From NCBI RefSeq assembly GCF_001866645.1, contig NZ_MLYP01000092.1:16283-80282 (forward strand): DNA of 64,000 nt, in the 5' to 3' direction. Source of the stretch: Streptomyces colonosanans (GTDB taxonomy: Bacteria > Actinomycetota > Actinomycetes > Streptomycetales > Streptomycetaceae). This document shows positions 7,378-16,091 of this stretch, in pieces (positions within the stretch are counted from its first letter, which is position 1; every line of letters starts with the position of its first letter). The notes beneath the pieces are model-generated. The model worked only from the letters and a program-made list of their open reading frames with translations, was not told the DNA's origin and did no database searches. Position numbers and translations under genes: made by a program.

Positions 7378-8939
7378 GGAGACGTCAGGTGCGCGGAATA
7401 GCCAGAGGGTGGTGGCTCGACCGGACGACGACGGCCCGCTCCGACCGCGGCGCCACCGCCCTGGAATACGTCGGAGCCGTGATCGTCGCCGTGTCCATCG
7501 TGCTGGCGCTCATCGCGACCGGCGTGTCCGGCTCGATCGGCGAACGGTTCCGCTGCTCCATCTCCTCGCTGTGGGGCGGAGGCGGCTGCTCGTCCGGTGG
7601 TGACGGCTCCGACACCCAGGCGACCAATGCCGACTTCGAGCCGCCGCTGTGCACCATCTCCACCGTCAGCGACAAGGCGGGCAGCGAGTTCAAGCTGGGC
7701 TGGTTCAAGTGGGGCAGCGAGTACGGCTTCAAGGAGCAGACCCACCAGGCCAATTACGACGTCAACGGTGACGGCAAGGTCGACAGCAGCGACCAGCTCA
7801 TCTACACCACCTTCACCGACTCCCAGTCGATCGGCGCCACCGGCGGATTCGGCGGCAAGATCGGCAAGCTGGGCAAGGGCGAGGTCGAGCTCGGCGGCGG
7901 CATCAAGGTGAACAACGGCGACACCTGGGTCTTCAAGAGCAAGGAAGAGGCCGCGGCGTTCCGTGACGACCTCGAGAAGCTGAAGATGTACGAGATGCGC
8001 CGCACCGGACCCGGCGGCGGCGAGGCCAGCATGGGTGACGGCTTCCTCGCCCTCTTCGGCAAGGGTCCGCTCGTGGAGGAGGACAAGCTCCGCAAGCGGA
8101 TCGAGGGGAAGCTCAAGGACCGCCACATCAGTTACGGCTCCGTCGGTGTCTACGGCAACGTGGACGGTGGGCTGTCGGTCGACGCGGGCGACGACCGGGT
8201 CGTCTCCGCCGGAATCGGCGGAAACGCCTCGATCAACGGTGACGTGATCTGGACGAAGGACGACTTCCGCGGCACCAAGTCGTTCACCTACTCGGTGAAG
8301 GGCAGCGGCGTGTGGGGCAGCAAGGCCAGCGCCGGCGGTTTCGAGCACGGCGAGCACCAGACGGCCGACCGCACGGCGACGATCACCGTCACCCGTGACC
8401 AGAAGACCGGCGAGCTCGTCCGGATCGACTTCACCCAGACCACGGAGACCGCCAGTGGCGTCTCCAACGGTGTCGGCGGCGGCAATGGCAAGGAAGGCAA
8501 GGACGGCAAGAGCGGCAGCGCCGGCGATGTCGACAACTCCGGAGGCAGCGACATCAAGGTGTACACCAACACCCTGTCGTTCCCGAAGGGTCAGGAAGGC
8601 GACGCCGACCGCGCCATCGCCCAGAAGTGGCTGGACGGAAACGGCAACGGCGGCAGCGAGGTCTTCTCGTACATGCTGAACAACAACGCGCCCACCAGCC
8701 GCCCGGGTGCCGACAACCCCTTTGGCCAGCTGCTCTTCGACAAGGGCAAGTCCAGCAAGACCGCGTACGATGGCGACGCCGATGCGCACGAGTACGGATT
8801 CGAGCTGAATCTGGGCCTTTCCATCGGTGCCTCCATCTCTTTGGAGAAGAAGTCCGAGACGCTCAAGAATGCCGAGTTCCTGGGTGCCCCCCGGAACGGG
8901 AAGCGCGACTACGTTCCGTACAGCTATTGCGCGAAGTAG
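7374..8939 (+). CDS. Large secreted protein with Flp/TadE-type prepilin N-terminus
   Basis: A 521-residue protein. Basic residues 1-25 lead to G26-A27 with Glu at 31 and Tyr at 32, the Flp prepilin-peptidase pattern (cleavage after Gly, E+5, Y+6), and a TM helix to about 55. The rest is extracytoplasmic: a Cys/Gly-rich turn, an EF-hand-like DVNGDGKVDSSD at about 129-140, then long Gly/Ser/Thr-rich beta-type sequence. I recognise no catalytic domain in the C-terminus. At over 450 residues past the helix it is far too long for an ordinary Flp pilin. It is cotranscribed with a 4-TM protein upstream and a lipoprotein downstream. Adhesin, tip protein or effector are all possible. Confidence 0.75.
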   Translation: MRRRQVRGIARGWWLDRTTTARSDRGATALEYVGAVIVAVSIVLALIATGVSGSIGERFRCSISSLWGGGGCSSGGDGSDTQATNADFEPPLCTISTVSDKAGSEFKLGWFKWGSEYGFKEQTHQANYDVNGDGKVDSSDQLIYTTFTDSQSIGATGGFGGKIGKLGKGEVELGGGIKVNNGDTWVFKSKEEAAAFRDDLEKLKMYEMRRTGPGGGEASMGDGFLALFGKGPLVEEDKLRKRIEGKLKDRHISYGSVGVYGNVDGGLSVDAGDDRVVSAGIGGNASINGDVIWTKDDFRGTKSFTYSVKGSGVWGSKASAGGFEHGEHQTADRTATITVTRDQKTGELVRIDFTQTTETASGVSNGVGGGNGKEGKDGKSGSAGDVDNSGGSDIKVYTNTLSFPKGQEGDADRAIAQKWLDGNGNGGSEVFSYMLNNNAPTSRPGADNPFGQLLFDKGKSSKTAYDGDADAHEYGFELNLGLSIGASISLEKKSETLKNAEFLGAPRNGKRDYVPYSYCAK

Positions 8940-9020
8940 CGGCGGGGTACGCGTACGGGTGCGCATGGACGTAGAGACGGCAACGGAAGAGCCGTTCGGA
9001 AAGAGCGAGGGAAATCAGGG

Positions 9021-9614
9021 ATGAACGGGAAGTCGAAGCACGGCCTGCGCGCGGCGATGGCGGCAGGCGTCGCCGGACTGCTGCTCACCGGCTGCGGTGG
9101 CGGCGGTAAGTCGGCGGCCACCACCCCGGACGGCTGGGGCACCCTGGACACCAAGCGGCTCTCCGTTGCCTACCCCAAGGGCTTCAAGGAAGCTCCGGTC
9201 GGCAAGGGCAACCCGTACGAGGTGGCCCGGGCGACCCTCACCGAGGGCGGCGTCATGGTCGCGTCCATGAGCGTCGAGTTCGACTTCGGTACCGGTATGC
9301 ACACCGCCGACACCGCGGTCATCGGAGCCGAGACCCGGATTCAGCTCGGCGCCACCCCGGCGAAGACCACGGAGATCCAGGTGGCCGGCCCCGACGGGTC
9401 CCAAGAGGCCAGGAAGATCACCTACAGCTTCACCTCGAGGGGCAAGGAGGGCACTCCTCCCAAGGGCACCAAGCTGGACGGCATGATGGTGACCGGTGTG
9501 GACACCGAGCAGCGCCCGTACCTGATCACGGTGAACTCCAAGGAGGGCACCCTGTCCAACCGGGACGTCTCGGATATCGTCGACAGCGTCGCGCTGAAGA
9601 AGACGAAGAAATAG
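9021..9614 (+). CDS. Lipoprotein downstream of the pilin-like protein
   Basis: A 197-residue predicted lipoprotein. A basic N-terminus, a hydrophobic stretch and the lipobox LLTGC place the lipidated Cys near residue 25, followed by GGGG. The mature part shows beta-rich stretches (KRLSVAYPKGFKEAP, GVMVASMSVEFDFG) resembling small DUF-type surface lipoproteins. The ATG at 9021 follows a GAGGG element. Its place behind a large secreted protein could mean a stabiliser or a protective partner, but nothing in the sequence decides this. Confidence 0.75.
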   Translation: MNGKSKHGLRAAMAAGVAGLLLTGCGGGGKSAATTPDGWGTLDTKRLSVAYPKGFKEAPVGKGNPYEVARATLTEGGVMVASMSVEFDFGTGMHTADTAVIGAETRIQLGATPAKTTEIQVAGPDGSQEARKITYSFTSRGKEGTPPKGTKLDGMMVTGVDTEQRPYLITVNSKEGTLSNRDVSDIVDSVALKKTKK

Positions 9615-9622
9615 GCGGCGGC

Positions 9623-10063
9623 GTGTCGACGTTCGAGATCGGTGCCCTGGGCGCTGGCCTGGCCTGCGCCACCGGCGTTGTCCTGTTCCTGTACCGGGTG
9701 GTCCTCGTGATCTGGCTGGTGCTGCGCGGCGAGCGTACCCAGGGGTGGTGCGCGAAACGCCGGCTGGTCTCGTCCACGAGTGTCGGCCACAGCTCTCGCA
9801 CCGAGTTCACCTTCGCCTTCCGCACCCCGGAAGGCGAGACCGTCGAGTTCAAGGACCGGCCGGGCGCCTTCGGGTACGAGGAGGGGGCGCCGGTTCGCGT
9901 CTGCTACGACCCGGCGCGCCCGCACAAGCGAGCCACGATCGCGGGGCCGGACACCTGGGGACCGGTGTATACGCGGATCCTGTTCTGCGTCCCTCTGGGG
10001 ATGATCTCGTTCGTGATGCTGTACGGCATGGCCCTGCACTTGGGTTTCATCAGTTCGTATTGA
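9623..10063 (+). CDS. DUF3592-like membrane protein
   Basis: A 146-residue protein with an N-terminal TM helix (about 5-35), an extramembrane beta-rich core (TEFTFAFRTPEGETVEFKD, PVRVCYDPARPHKRATI) and a C-terminal TM helix (about 115-140). This is the layout of DUF3592 proteins, whose role is unknown. The GTG at 9623 lies eight bases after the lipoprotein stop, so it is the last gene of the operon begun at 6925. Confidence 0.75.
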   Translation: MSTFEIGALGAGLACATGVVLFLYRVVLVIWLVLRGERTQGWCAKRRLVSSTSVGHSSRTEFTFAFRTPEGETVEFKDRPGAFGYEEGAPVRVCYDPARPHKRATIAGPDTWGPVYTRILFCVPLGMISFVMLYGMALHLGFISSY

Positions 10064-10190
10064 GAAGTGTGAAAAAGCTGTGACGAACTGGTCAGTACCT
10101 AGTCGTAAGTTGACTGCTGACACCGATCAACTTGCCCTGGTCTGATACCAGTTGTCATCTTTGGTTTGCCTAGCTGCTGCACGGTTGCTG

Positions 10191-10219
10191 TTCTCTGTCT
10201 TGTATGACACGGATAAGGT
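10191..10219 (+). promoter_or_regulatory. Promoter-like element (copy 2), duplicate of 5766-5794
   Basis: TTCTCT, a 17-base spacer and TAAGGT. The spacer keeps TATGaCACGGA, matching TATGgCACGGA of copy 1. It precedes a decayed coding remnant, so it may now be an orphan promoter. Confidence 0.55.
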
Positions 10220-10302
10220 GCTGATGCAGCTGAGCTGAGCAGTTGACGATCTGCGGTCCGCCCGGGGGAGGAGCGGGCCGGAGAGTGAACGGGGATCTCG
10301 AA

Positions 10303-10650
10303 GTGCCGATAGTGATCGCGGTGACCAGCGCGAACCGGGCTCTGCCGCCGAGGAACCAGTCGACGTCCTCGGCTGAGCCGCCGTCTGCCCAAGGGGTGGC
10401 TCCCGTGCGGCGGGTTCGCCCGGCCTTTGGCGGCCACTCGAACGTATTCAGCCGTCAACACGGCCACGTCGTCCGTCGGTTCACCCCATCGGTGGGACAT
10501 CGAGCAGGCCGCATACGTCCCGTACTCCACCCCCTGGTCCCCTCGGCCTTCCGCGCCCGCGGAGGTAACCCATCGACGGGGGCGGTGCGTTCAGCCCGTC
10601 CCGGCCGTCTTTGCCGGGGAACCGCAGGTCATCCCCTGGTGTCTTGAGCA
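10303..10650 (+). pseudogene. Degenerate partial copy of the zinc-ribbon gene at 5867
   Basis: From the GTG at 10303 the frame reads V-P-I-V-IAVTSANRALP, aligning with V-S-T-A-IAVTSTDMVLP of the intact gene, with the preceding NGdLEV/NGgLEV also shared. A QHGHVV block recurs downstream. After that the frame loses similarity, uses unusual codons and ends at 10647 without the zinc ribbon. The region 10064-10746 otherwise holds only the duplicated promoter and the leader of the cpaB gene. I read it as a decaying duplicate. Confidence 0.6.
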
Positions 10651-10746
10651 TCAGTCAGCCCGCGCGGCCCGGCGTCAGGCCCGAGCGCGCAGGTGTCCCG
10701 TCCGCCCCTTCCGCTACCACGTCCCCCTGATGAGGTTGTCCGGCCC

Positions 10747-11460
10747 ATGAATTCCCGCCAGCGCCGCGGCGTGATACTGCTGCTCCTCTCCGTCTTTCTC
10801 GCCTTCGTCGCCTTCGCCGCTGTGCTCTCCGTGATCAGTGACGCGAAGTCCAAGGTCGGACCGGAGGTCTCCGCCTACCAGGTGAAGGACGACATCGCCC
10901 CTTACACCCAGCTCAGCGAGGCGCAGTTCGAGAAGGTCAAGATGCCCAAGCGCTGGCTGTCGGAGAACGCGATCACCGATCTCTCGGAGATCAACGGGAA
11001 GATCGCGGTCACCAACCTCCGCCACGGCTCGCTGCTGCAGAGCGACATGATCGTCAAGCGGCCGGCGCTGGAGGCGGGCGAGCAGGAGATCGCCATCATG
11101 ATCGACGCCGTCACCGGTGTGGCCGGCAAGATCAAGCCCGGCGCCAAGGTCAACATCTTCGCCACCTTCGCCGGTGACGACCGCAACTCCGCCCCGCAGT
11201 CGAAGATCATCGTCTCCAACGCCAAGGTCATCGACGTCGGTCAGCTGACCCCGCTGGAGGGCAAGGGCGACAACAGCAACAGCCGGTCGACCATGAGCCA
11301 GGCGGTGCCCATCACCTTCGCGCTCAACACGATGGACGCCCAGCGCGTCGCCTACGCCGAGTCCTTCGCCCAGCACGTGCGCCTCGCCCTGATCGCTCCC
11401 GGCAGTGATGCCTCTCTCCGCAACGGGGAGCGCACCTATGAGCTCTCCAAGGACAAGTGA
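10747..11460 (+). CDS. cpaB: Tad pilus assembly protein CpaB/RcpC-like (SAF domain)
   Basis: A 237-residue protein. An N-terminal TM helix (about 8-28) anchors a SAF domain (about 38-105; YQVKDDIAPYTQLSEAQFEKVKMP ends the beta-clip start) and the RcpC/CpaB C-terminal region with IMIDAVTGVAGKIKPGAKVNIFATF. In Gram-negative Tad systems this protein works with the outer-membrane secretin. Here, without an outer membrane, it more likely binds the cell wall or the pilus channel. The ATG at 10747 was preferred over an upstream in-frame start at 10693 because the TM anchor then begins normally. First gene of the main tad operon. Confidence 0.85.
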   Translation: MNSRQRRGVILLLLSVFLAFVAFAAVLSVISDAKSKVGPEVSAYQVKDDIAPYTQLSEAQFEKVKMPKRWLSENAITDLSEINGKIAVTNLRHGSLLQSDMIVKRPALEAGEQEIAIMIDAVTGVAGKIKPGAKVNIFATFAGDDRNSAPQSKIIVSNAKVIDVGQLTPLEGKGDNSNSRSTMSQAVPITFALNTMDAQRVAYAESFAQHVRLALIAPGSDASLRNGERTYELSKDK

Positions 11461-11466
11461 GACTGG

Positions 11467-12750
11467 ATGACCACGAGGATTCTCCCCGCCGTCGGTGACA
11501 CCGACGCGGCCCGGGCTGTCACCACCCTGCTCAGCCAGCTCCCCGACGCGGAGCCGGCCGCCCCGGTGACCGACTCCACCCAGCTGATCGACACGCTGGC
11601 CCGTCTCGCGGGCGAGTCCGTCGAAGAGCTGCCCGAAGTGGTGCTCGTCCATGAGCGGATCGGTCCGGTGCCCGCACTCGAACTGATCCGGGAGGTCGCA
11701 CTGCGCTTCCCGGCGGTCGGGGTCGTCCTCATCACCACGGATGCCAGCCCCGGGCTGTTCTCCGCCGCCATGGACTCGGGCGCCCGCGGCCTGGTGGCGC
11801 TGCCCCTCAGCTATGAGGAGCTCGCCAGCCGGGTCCAGTCCGCCGCCCAGTGGGCCGTCGGGGTCCGCCGTCACCTCGGCACCGGCGGCGAGGCCATGAT
11901 GGGTCCGGGCGGCACCGTGGTCACCGTCTCCGGCGCCAAGGGCGGCGTCGGCACCACCGTGGCCGCGATCCAACTCGCGCTGGCCGCCCACGCGTCGGGG
12001 CAGAGCGTCGCGCTGGTCGACCTGGACCTGCAGACCGGCGACATCGGCTCGTACCTCGATGTGCAGTTCCGCCGCTCGATCGTGGATCTCGCGGGCATCC
12101 AGGACGTCACGCCGCGCGTGCTGCAGGACGCCGTCTTCGACCATGAGTCCGGCATGTCGCTGCTGCTCGCGCCCAAGGACGGCGAGCGGGGCGAGGAGGT
12201 CACCGACCGGTCCGTACGGCAGGTGATCAGCTCCCTGCGCATCCGCAACGCCGTCGTCGTCATCGACTGCGGCTCGCAGATGAACGCCGGGAACGCGGCG
12301 GCCATCGAGATGGCCGATCTCGCGCTGCTGCTCACCACACCGGACGTGGTCTCCGTCCGGGCCGCCAAGCGGCTGGTGCGGATGTGGACCAGGCTCCAGA
12401 TCCGCAAGGCGGAGGAGACCATCACGGTCGTCAACCGCCACACCCGCAACACCGAGATCCAGCCGCCGCTGGTCCAGAAGATCACCGGCACCCGGGTCGC
12501 GGGCACCGCCGTACCGGCCGCCTTCAAGGAGCTGCAGGCCAGCGTCGACGCCGGCCGGCTGCACGAACTGGACGCCAAGTCCACGGTGAAGCAGGCGCTG
12601 TGGGGTCTGGCCGGGGAGCTGGGCCTGGTGACGGCCGAGGCCCTGGGCAAGACCCGGCGCAAGAAGGGCTCGGACCGTGGCTCGATCGGACTGCGCCGCC
12701 GACCACGCGGCGACGAGCAGGCCGGCCGGCAGCCGGGCACCAACACGTAG
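11467..12750 (+). CDS. tadZ: TadZ/CpaE-like pilus localisation ATPase
   Basis: A 427-residue MinD/ParA-superfamily protein. An atypical receiver-like N-terminal domain (about 1-135) lacks an obvious phospho-acceptor arrangement. The ATPase domain has a deviant Walker A KGGVGTT near residue 158, LVDLDLQTGDIGSYLD (switch region) and VVVIDCGSQMN (Walker B). A basic tail ends the protein. TadZ proteins direct Tad pilus assembly to its site at the membrane. It follows cpaB by six bases and shares its operon. Confidence 0.9.
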   Translation: MTTRILPAVGDTDAARAVTTLLSQLPDAEPAAPVTDSTQLIDTLARLAGESVEELPEVVLVHERIGPVPALELIREVALRFPAVGVVLITTDASPGLFSAAMDSGARGLVALPLSYEELASRVQSAAQWAVGVRRHLGTGGEAMMGPGGTVVTVSGAKGGVGTTVAAIQLALAAHASGQSVALVDLDLQTGDIGSYLDVQFRRSIVDLAGIQDVTPRVLQDAVFDHESGMSLLLAPKDGERGEEVTDRSVRQVISSLRIRNAVVVIDCGSQMNAGNAAAIEMADLALLLTTPDVVSVRAAKRLVRMWTRLQIRKAEETITVVNRHTRNTEIQPPLVQKITGTRVAGTAVPAAFKELQASVDAGRLHELDAKSTVKQALWGLAGELGLVTAEALGKTRRKKGSDRGSIGLRRRPRGDEQAGRQPGTNT

Positions 12751-12782
12751 ACCACGGACACGGACAGGGGGCGATGTGCATC

Positions 12783-13220
12783 ATGAGACTCCGGGTGAGG
12801 GACCGCCGCCGCCGTACGGGCGGCGCACCCCCGGCTGACGCCATACGGCGGCGCGGGCGCATGGGCGACCAAGGTCAGATGACGATCGAGTTCACCACCA
12901 TGGCTCCCATCATCCTGGCGACGCTCGTCCTGCTCTGGCAGGCCGCGCTGACCGGCTACGCGCTCGTGCTGTCCGGCAACGCCGCCGACAAGGCGGTACG
13001 GGCGGGCGCGACCGTCGACCCCTGGAAGGACCGTGGCCAGGCGTGCGACCGGGCCGGGCGGGAGGACCTGCCGGGCGGCTGGAACGCGGACATCAGCTGC
13101 CATGCCGAAGGCGACATGGTGAAGGCCACTGTCAGCGTCTATGTGCCGGTGCTGTTCCCGGGCGGAGTGGACTTCCCGCTGCGGATCACGAGCAAGTCCG
13201 CCGCCGCGAAGGAGAGCTGA
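12783..13220 (+). CDS. tadE: TadE-like minor pseudopilin
   Basis: A 145-residue single-pass protein. The basic leader ends at Gly31, followed by QMTIEF with Glu at +5 and Phe at +6, then a TM helix (about 38-62) and a 75-residue extracytoplasmic domain with two Cys. This is the TadE pattern processed by the TadV-type peptidase. The ATG at 12783 sits 12 bases after AGGGGG; an in-frame ATG at 12774 is closer to it and cannot be excluded. It lies between tadZ and a second TadE-like gene. Confidence 0.85.
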   Translation: MRLRVRDRRRRTGGAPPADAIRRRGRMGDQGQMTIEFTTMAPIILATLVLLWQAALTGYALVLSGNAADKAVRAGATVDPWKDRGQACDRAGREDLPGGWNADISCHAEGDMVKATVSVYVPVLFPGGVDFPLRITSKSAAAKES

Positions 13221-13222
13221 CC

Positions 13223-13621
13223 ATGCCCGCCACCCACAGAAGCCGCGAGAAGTGCAAGAAGTCCGACGACCGGGGCCAGACCGTCCTCGAGTACGTCGGC
13301 GTCGTGCCGATGCTGATCGTCATCGGCCTCCTCGTCGTCCAGCTCGGCCTCGCCGCCTTCGCCGTCCAGCAGGCCGGTACGGCCTCCCGCGCCGCCGCGC
13401 GCATGGCCTCGTACGACAACCCGGACCGCACCTGCCAGCAGGCCGGCCATGACGCCCTGAGTTCCTCGCTGTCCGGCCGCGCCAGTTTCGATTGCCAACG
13501 CGGAAGCGACGAGGTCACGGTCACCGCCAAGGTCCCGATCCCTTCGCTGATCCCCGGCCTGCTGGACGGATTCGAGGCCAAACGCAGGGCCACCATGCCG
13601 ATCGACCGCATCGACCGCTGA
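13223..13621 (+). CDS. Second TadE/TadF-like pseudopilin
   Basis: A 132-residue protein. A basic leader ends at Gly18, then QTVLEYVG with Glu23 and Tyr24 in the +5/+6 positions, a TM helix (about 25-48) and a short ectodomain containing two Cys (CQQAGHD, FDCQRG) likely to be disulfide-bonded. It starts two bases after tadE. The LEYVG motif is shared with the Flp pilin and with both large pilin-like proteins in this window. Confidence 0.85.
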   Translation: MPATHRSREKCKKSDDRGQTVLEYVGVVPMLIVIGLLVVQLGLAAFAVQQAGTASRAAARMASYDNPDRTCQQAGHDALSSSLSGRASFDCQRGSDEVTVTAKVPIPSLIPGLLDGFEAKRRATMPIDRIDR

Positions 13622-13693
13622 TGACGGCCGGGGCGTCACCGTCCCCCGCCCGGCACCGCACCACCTACACCAGCAGCACAGGGAGTTGACGAC

Positions 13694-15037
13694 ATGAGTC
13701 TGCGGGCGCGCCTCAACGGTTCCGAGCAGCCCGCGAAAGGGCTGACGGAGGAAAGCCGTCTCGTCTCCGTCTACCGTGCCAAACTCCTCGAGGAGATCGA
13801 CCTCGCGGAGATGTCCTCGCTCCAGGCGTCCGAACGCCGTATCCGTCTTGAGCGGGTCCTCGGCCACATCATCAGCCGCGAAGGCCCGGTCCTGTCCACG
13901 GCCGAACGCGCCCAGCTGATCCGCCGGGTCGTCGACGAGGCCCTGGGTCTCGGCATCCTCGAACCGCTCCTCGAGGACGCCTCCGTCAGCGAGATCATGG
14001 TCAACGGTCCCGACCAGGTCTTCGTGGAGCGCGGCGGCCGACTGGAGCTGCTGCCCATGCGGTTCGCCTCCTCCGAGCAGCTGATGCAGACCATCGAGCG
14101 CATCGTGTCGACCGTCAACCGCCGTGTGGACGAGGCGAATCCGATGGTCGACGCCCGTCTGCCGTCCGGTGAGCGTGTCAACGTCATCATCCCGCCGCTC
14201 TCCCTGACCGGGCCGATCCTCACCATCCGGCGCTTCCCCCGGGCGTACACCCTCCAGGAGCTGATCGGCCTCGGCTCCCTGGACGAGCAGATGACCCTGC
14301 TGCTGGCGGGCCTGGTGCGCGCCAAGTTCAACGTCATCGTCTCCGGCGCCACCGGCACCGGAAAGACCACGCTGCTCAACGCGCTGTCCGGGCTCATCCC
14401 CGAGGGCGAGCGCATCGTCACCATCGAGGACTCCGCCGAACTCCGGCTCCAGCAGTCCCACGTCATCACGCTGGAGAGCAGGCCCTCCAACGTCGAGGGC
14501 AAGGGCCAGATCACCATTCGCGACCTGGTCCGCAACTCGCTGCGTATGCGTCCCGACCGCATCATCGTCGGTGAGGTCCGTGGCGGTGAGACCCTCGACA
14601 TGCTCCAGGCCATGTCCACCGGTCACGACGGCTCGCTCGCCACCGTCCACGCCAACTCCGCCGAGGACGCGCTGATGCGTCTGCAGACGCTGGCGTCGAT
14701 GTCGGAGGTCGAGATTCCGTTCGTCGCGATCAAAGACCAGATCAACAGCGCCGTCGACATCATCGTGCAGCTCACCCGGCACGCCGACGGCTCCCGCCGG
14801 ATCACCGAGATCGCCGTCGTCGACTCGCACGGCCGTGAGGACTACAAGATCGTCTCGGTGGGCCGGTTCGCGGCGCAGCCGATGTCGTCCGACGGCATGG
14901 TGCACGGCCGGTTCGAGTACTACCCCCTGCCCCGCAGGGTCGCCGAACGGCTCTACATGCGGGGCGAGCCCATCCCCCAGGCCTTCGGCGTCGCCCAGTC
15001 GGACGACCAGCTGGCCACCCGGAAGGCCGCCGGCTGA
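13694..15037 (+). CDS. tadA: TadA/CpaF secretion ATPase
   Basis: A 447-residue type II/IV secretion ATPase that powers pilus polymerisation from the cytoplasm. An N-terminal helical domain leads to SEIMVNGPDQVFVERGGRLE, Walker A GATGTGKTT near residue 218, an Asp/Glu-rich IEDSAELRLQ, the VEGKGQITIRDLVRNSLRMRPDR arginine segment and Walker B IIVGEVRGGETLDML. Full family length, with the catalytic motifs intact. The ATG at 13694 follows GGGAG. Confidence 0.95.
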   Translation: MSLRARLNGSEQPAKGLTEESRLVSVYRAKLLEEIDLAEMSSLQASERRIRLERVLGHIISREGPVLSTAERAQLIRRVVDEALGLGILEPLLEDASVSEIMVNGPDQVFVERGGRLELLPMRFASSEQLMQTIERIVSTVNRRVDEANPMVDARLPSGERVNVIIPPLSLTGPILTIRRFPRAYTLQELIGLGSLDEQMTLLLAGLVRAKFNVIVSGATGTGKTTLLNALSGLIPEGERIVTIEDSAELRLQQSHVITLESRPSNVEGKGQITIRDLVRNSLRMRPDRIIVGEVRGGETLDMLQAMSTGHDGSLATVHANSAEDALMRLQTLASMSEVEIPFVAIKDQINSAVDIIVQLTRHADGSRRITEIAVVDSHGREDYKIVSVGRFAAQPMSSDGMVHGRFEYYPLPRRVAERLYMRGEPIPQAFGVAQSDDQLATRKAAG

Positions 15038-15116
15038 CCCACTGCCTCCCGCGCGCCCCCACCGCCGCCCGACCGCTCGCTCCCCGCCCAACGCTTCCCG
15101 AGAAGGCCCGCCCGCC

Positions 15117-16055
15117 ATGGACAACCTCCCTTTTCTGGCCACCGGCGTCACACTGCTCGCCTGTGTGATCGCCGTCATCGGTGTGCACACGTATTCCTCA
15201 GGCAAGGCACAGCAGCACCTGCTGTACGAGCGGATGGCGCAGACCGGTGAGATGCCCTCCGTCGGCCGGCGGCGGCGGTTCAGGGGAGTGGACCGGCGGC
15301 TGCGCCGCACCAAGCTCGGCAAGCGCATCGAGCGCAAGCTCAACACCACCGGCCTGGACGTCACCCCCGGTGAGTACGCCATCTACGTCGTCGCCGGTGT
15401 CCTCGGTATCTACTTCGTGATCGGCTCGCTCTTCGCCTCGTTCTTCGGACTGCTCGCCGCGCTGCTCGGCCTGTGGGGCGGCAACTTCTTCCTCAACTAC
15501 CAGATCACCAGGCGCACCGAGGCCTTCATCAACCAGCTCCCCGAGCTGACCCGTGTCCTCGCCAACGCCACTCAGGCCGGCCTCGCGCTGCGCACCGCCA
15601 TCGCCATGGCCGCCGACGAGCTCGACGACCCGGCGAGCGAGGAGTTCCGGAGGGTCGCCGACCAGCTCGCCGTCGGACACTCTCTGGAACACGCCCTGGC
15701 CGAACTCGGCGAGCGCCTGCCGTCCCGCGAGCTGAAGGTGCTCATCTCCACGCTGGTCCTGTCCAACCGGGCTGGTGGCACCATCGTGTCCTCTCTGCGC
15801 AACCTCACCCAGACCCTGGAGGAACGCAAGGAGACCCGCCGCGAGGTCGGCACGCTGCTGTCCCAGGTGAAGGTGACGGCCGTCGCCGTCCCCCTGCTCG
15901 GCTTCGGCTTCCTGCTGATCCTCAACAGCATGCGCAGCGGGTCGCTCGACGACATGACGGGCGCCACCGCGGGCAAGATCGCCGTCATCATCGCCTCCGG
16001 TCTCTACGGCCTCGGCTTCTTCCTCATCAACCGGCTCACCCGCGTCCGTATCTGA
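15117..16055 (+). CDS. tadB: TadB-like inner-membrane platform protein
   Basis: A 312-residue membrane protein with the type II secretion F domain. One TM helix lies at the N-terminus (about 5-23), a pair at about 88-125 and another pair at about 255-305. The cytoplasmic domain includes the RVLANATQAGLALRTAIAMAA and LISTLVLSNRAGGTIVSSL motifs of TadB. It forms the membrane base for the TadA ATPase together with TadC. The ATG at 15117 starts 79 bases after tadA. Confidence 0.92.
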   Translation: MDNLPFLATGVTLLACVIAVIGVHTYSSGKAQQHLLYERMAQTGEMPSVGRRRRFRGVDRRLRRTKLGKRIERKLNTTGLDVTPGEYAIYVVAGVLGIYFVIGSLFASFFGLLAALLGLWGGNFFLNYQITRRTEAFINQLPELTRVLANATQAGLALRTAIAMAADELDDPASEEFRRVADQLAVGHSLEHALAELGERLPSRELKVLISTLVLSNRAGGTIVSSLRNLTQTLEERKETRREVGTLLSQVKVTAVAVPLLGFGFLLILNSMRSGSLDDMTGATAGKIAVIIASGLYGLGFFLINRLTRVRI

Positions 16056-16091
16056 CGCCGCCCTCGCCCCCACGAAAGGAGGAGAACACGC

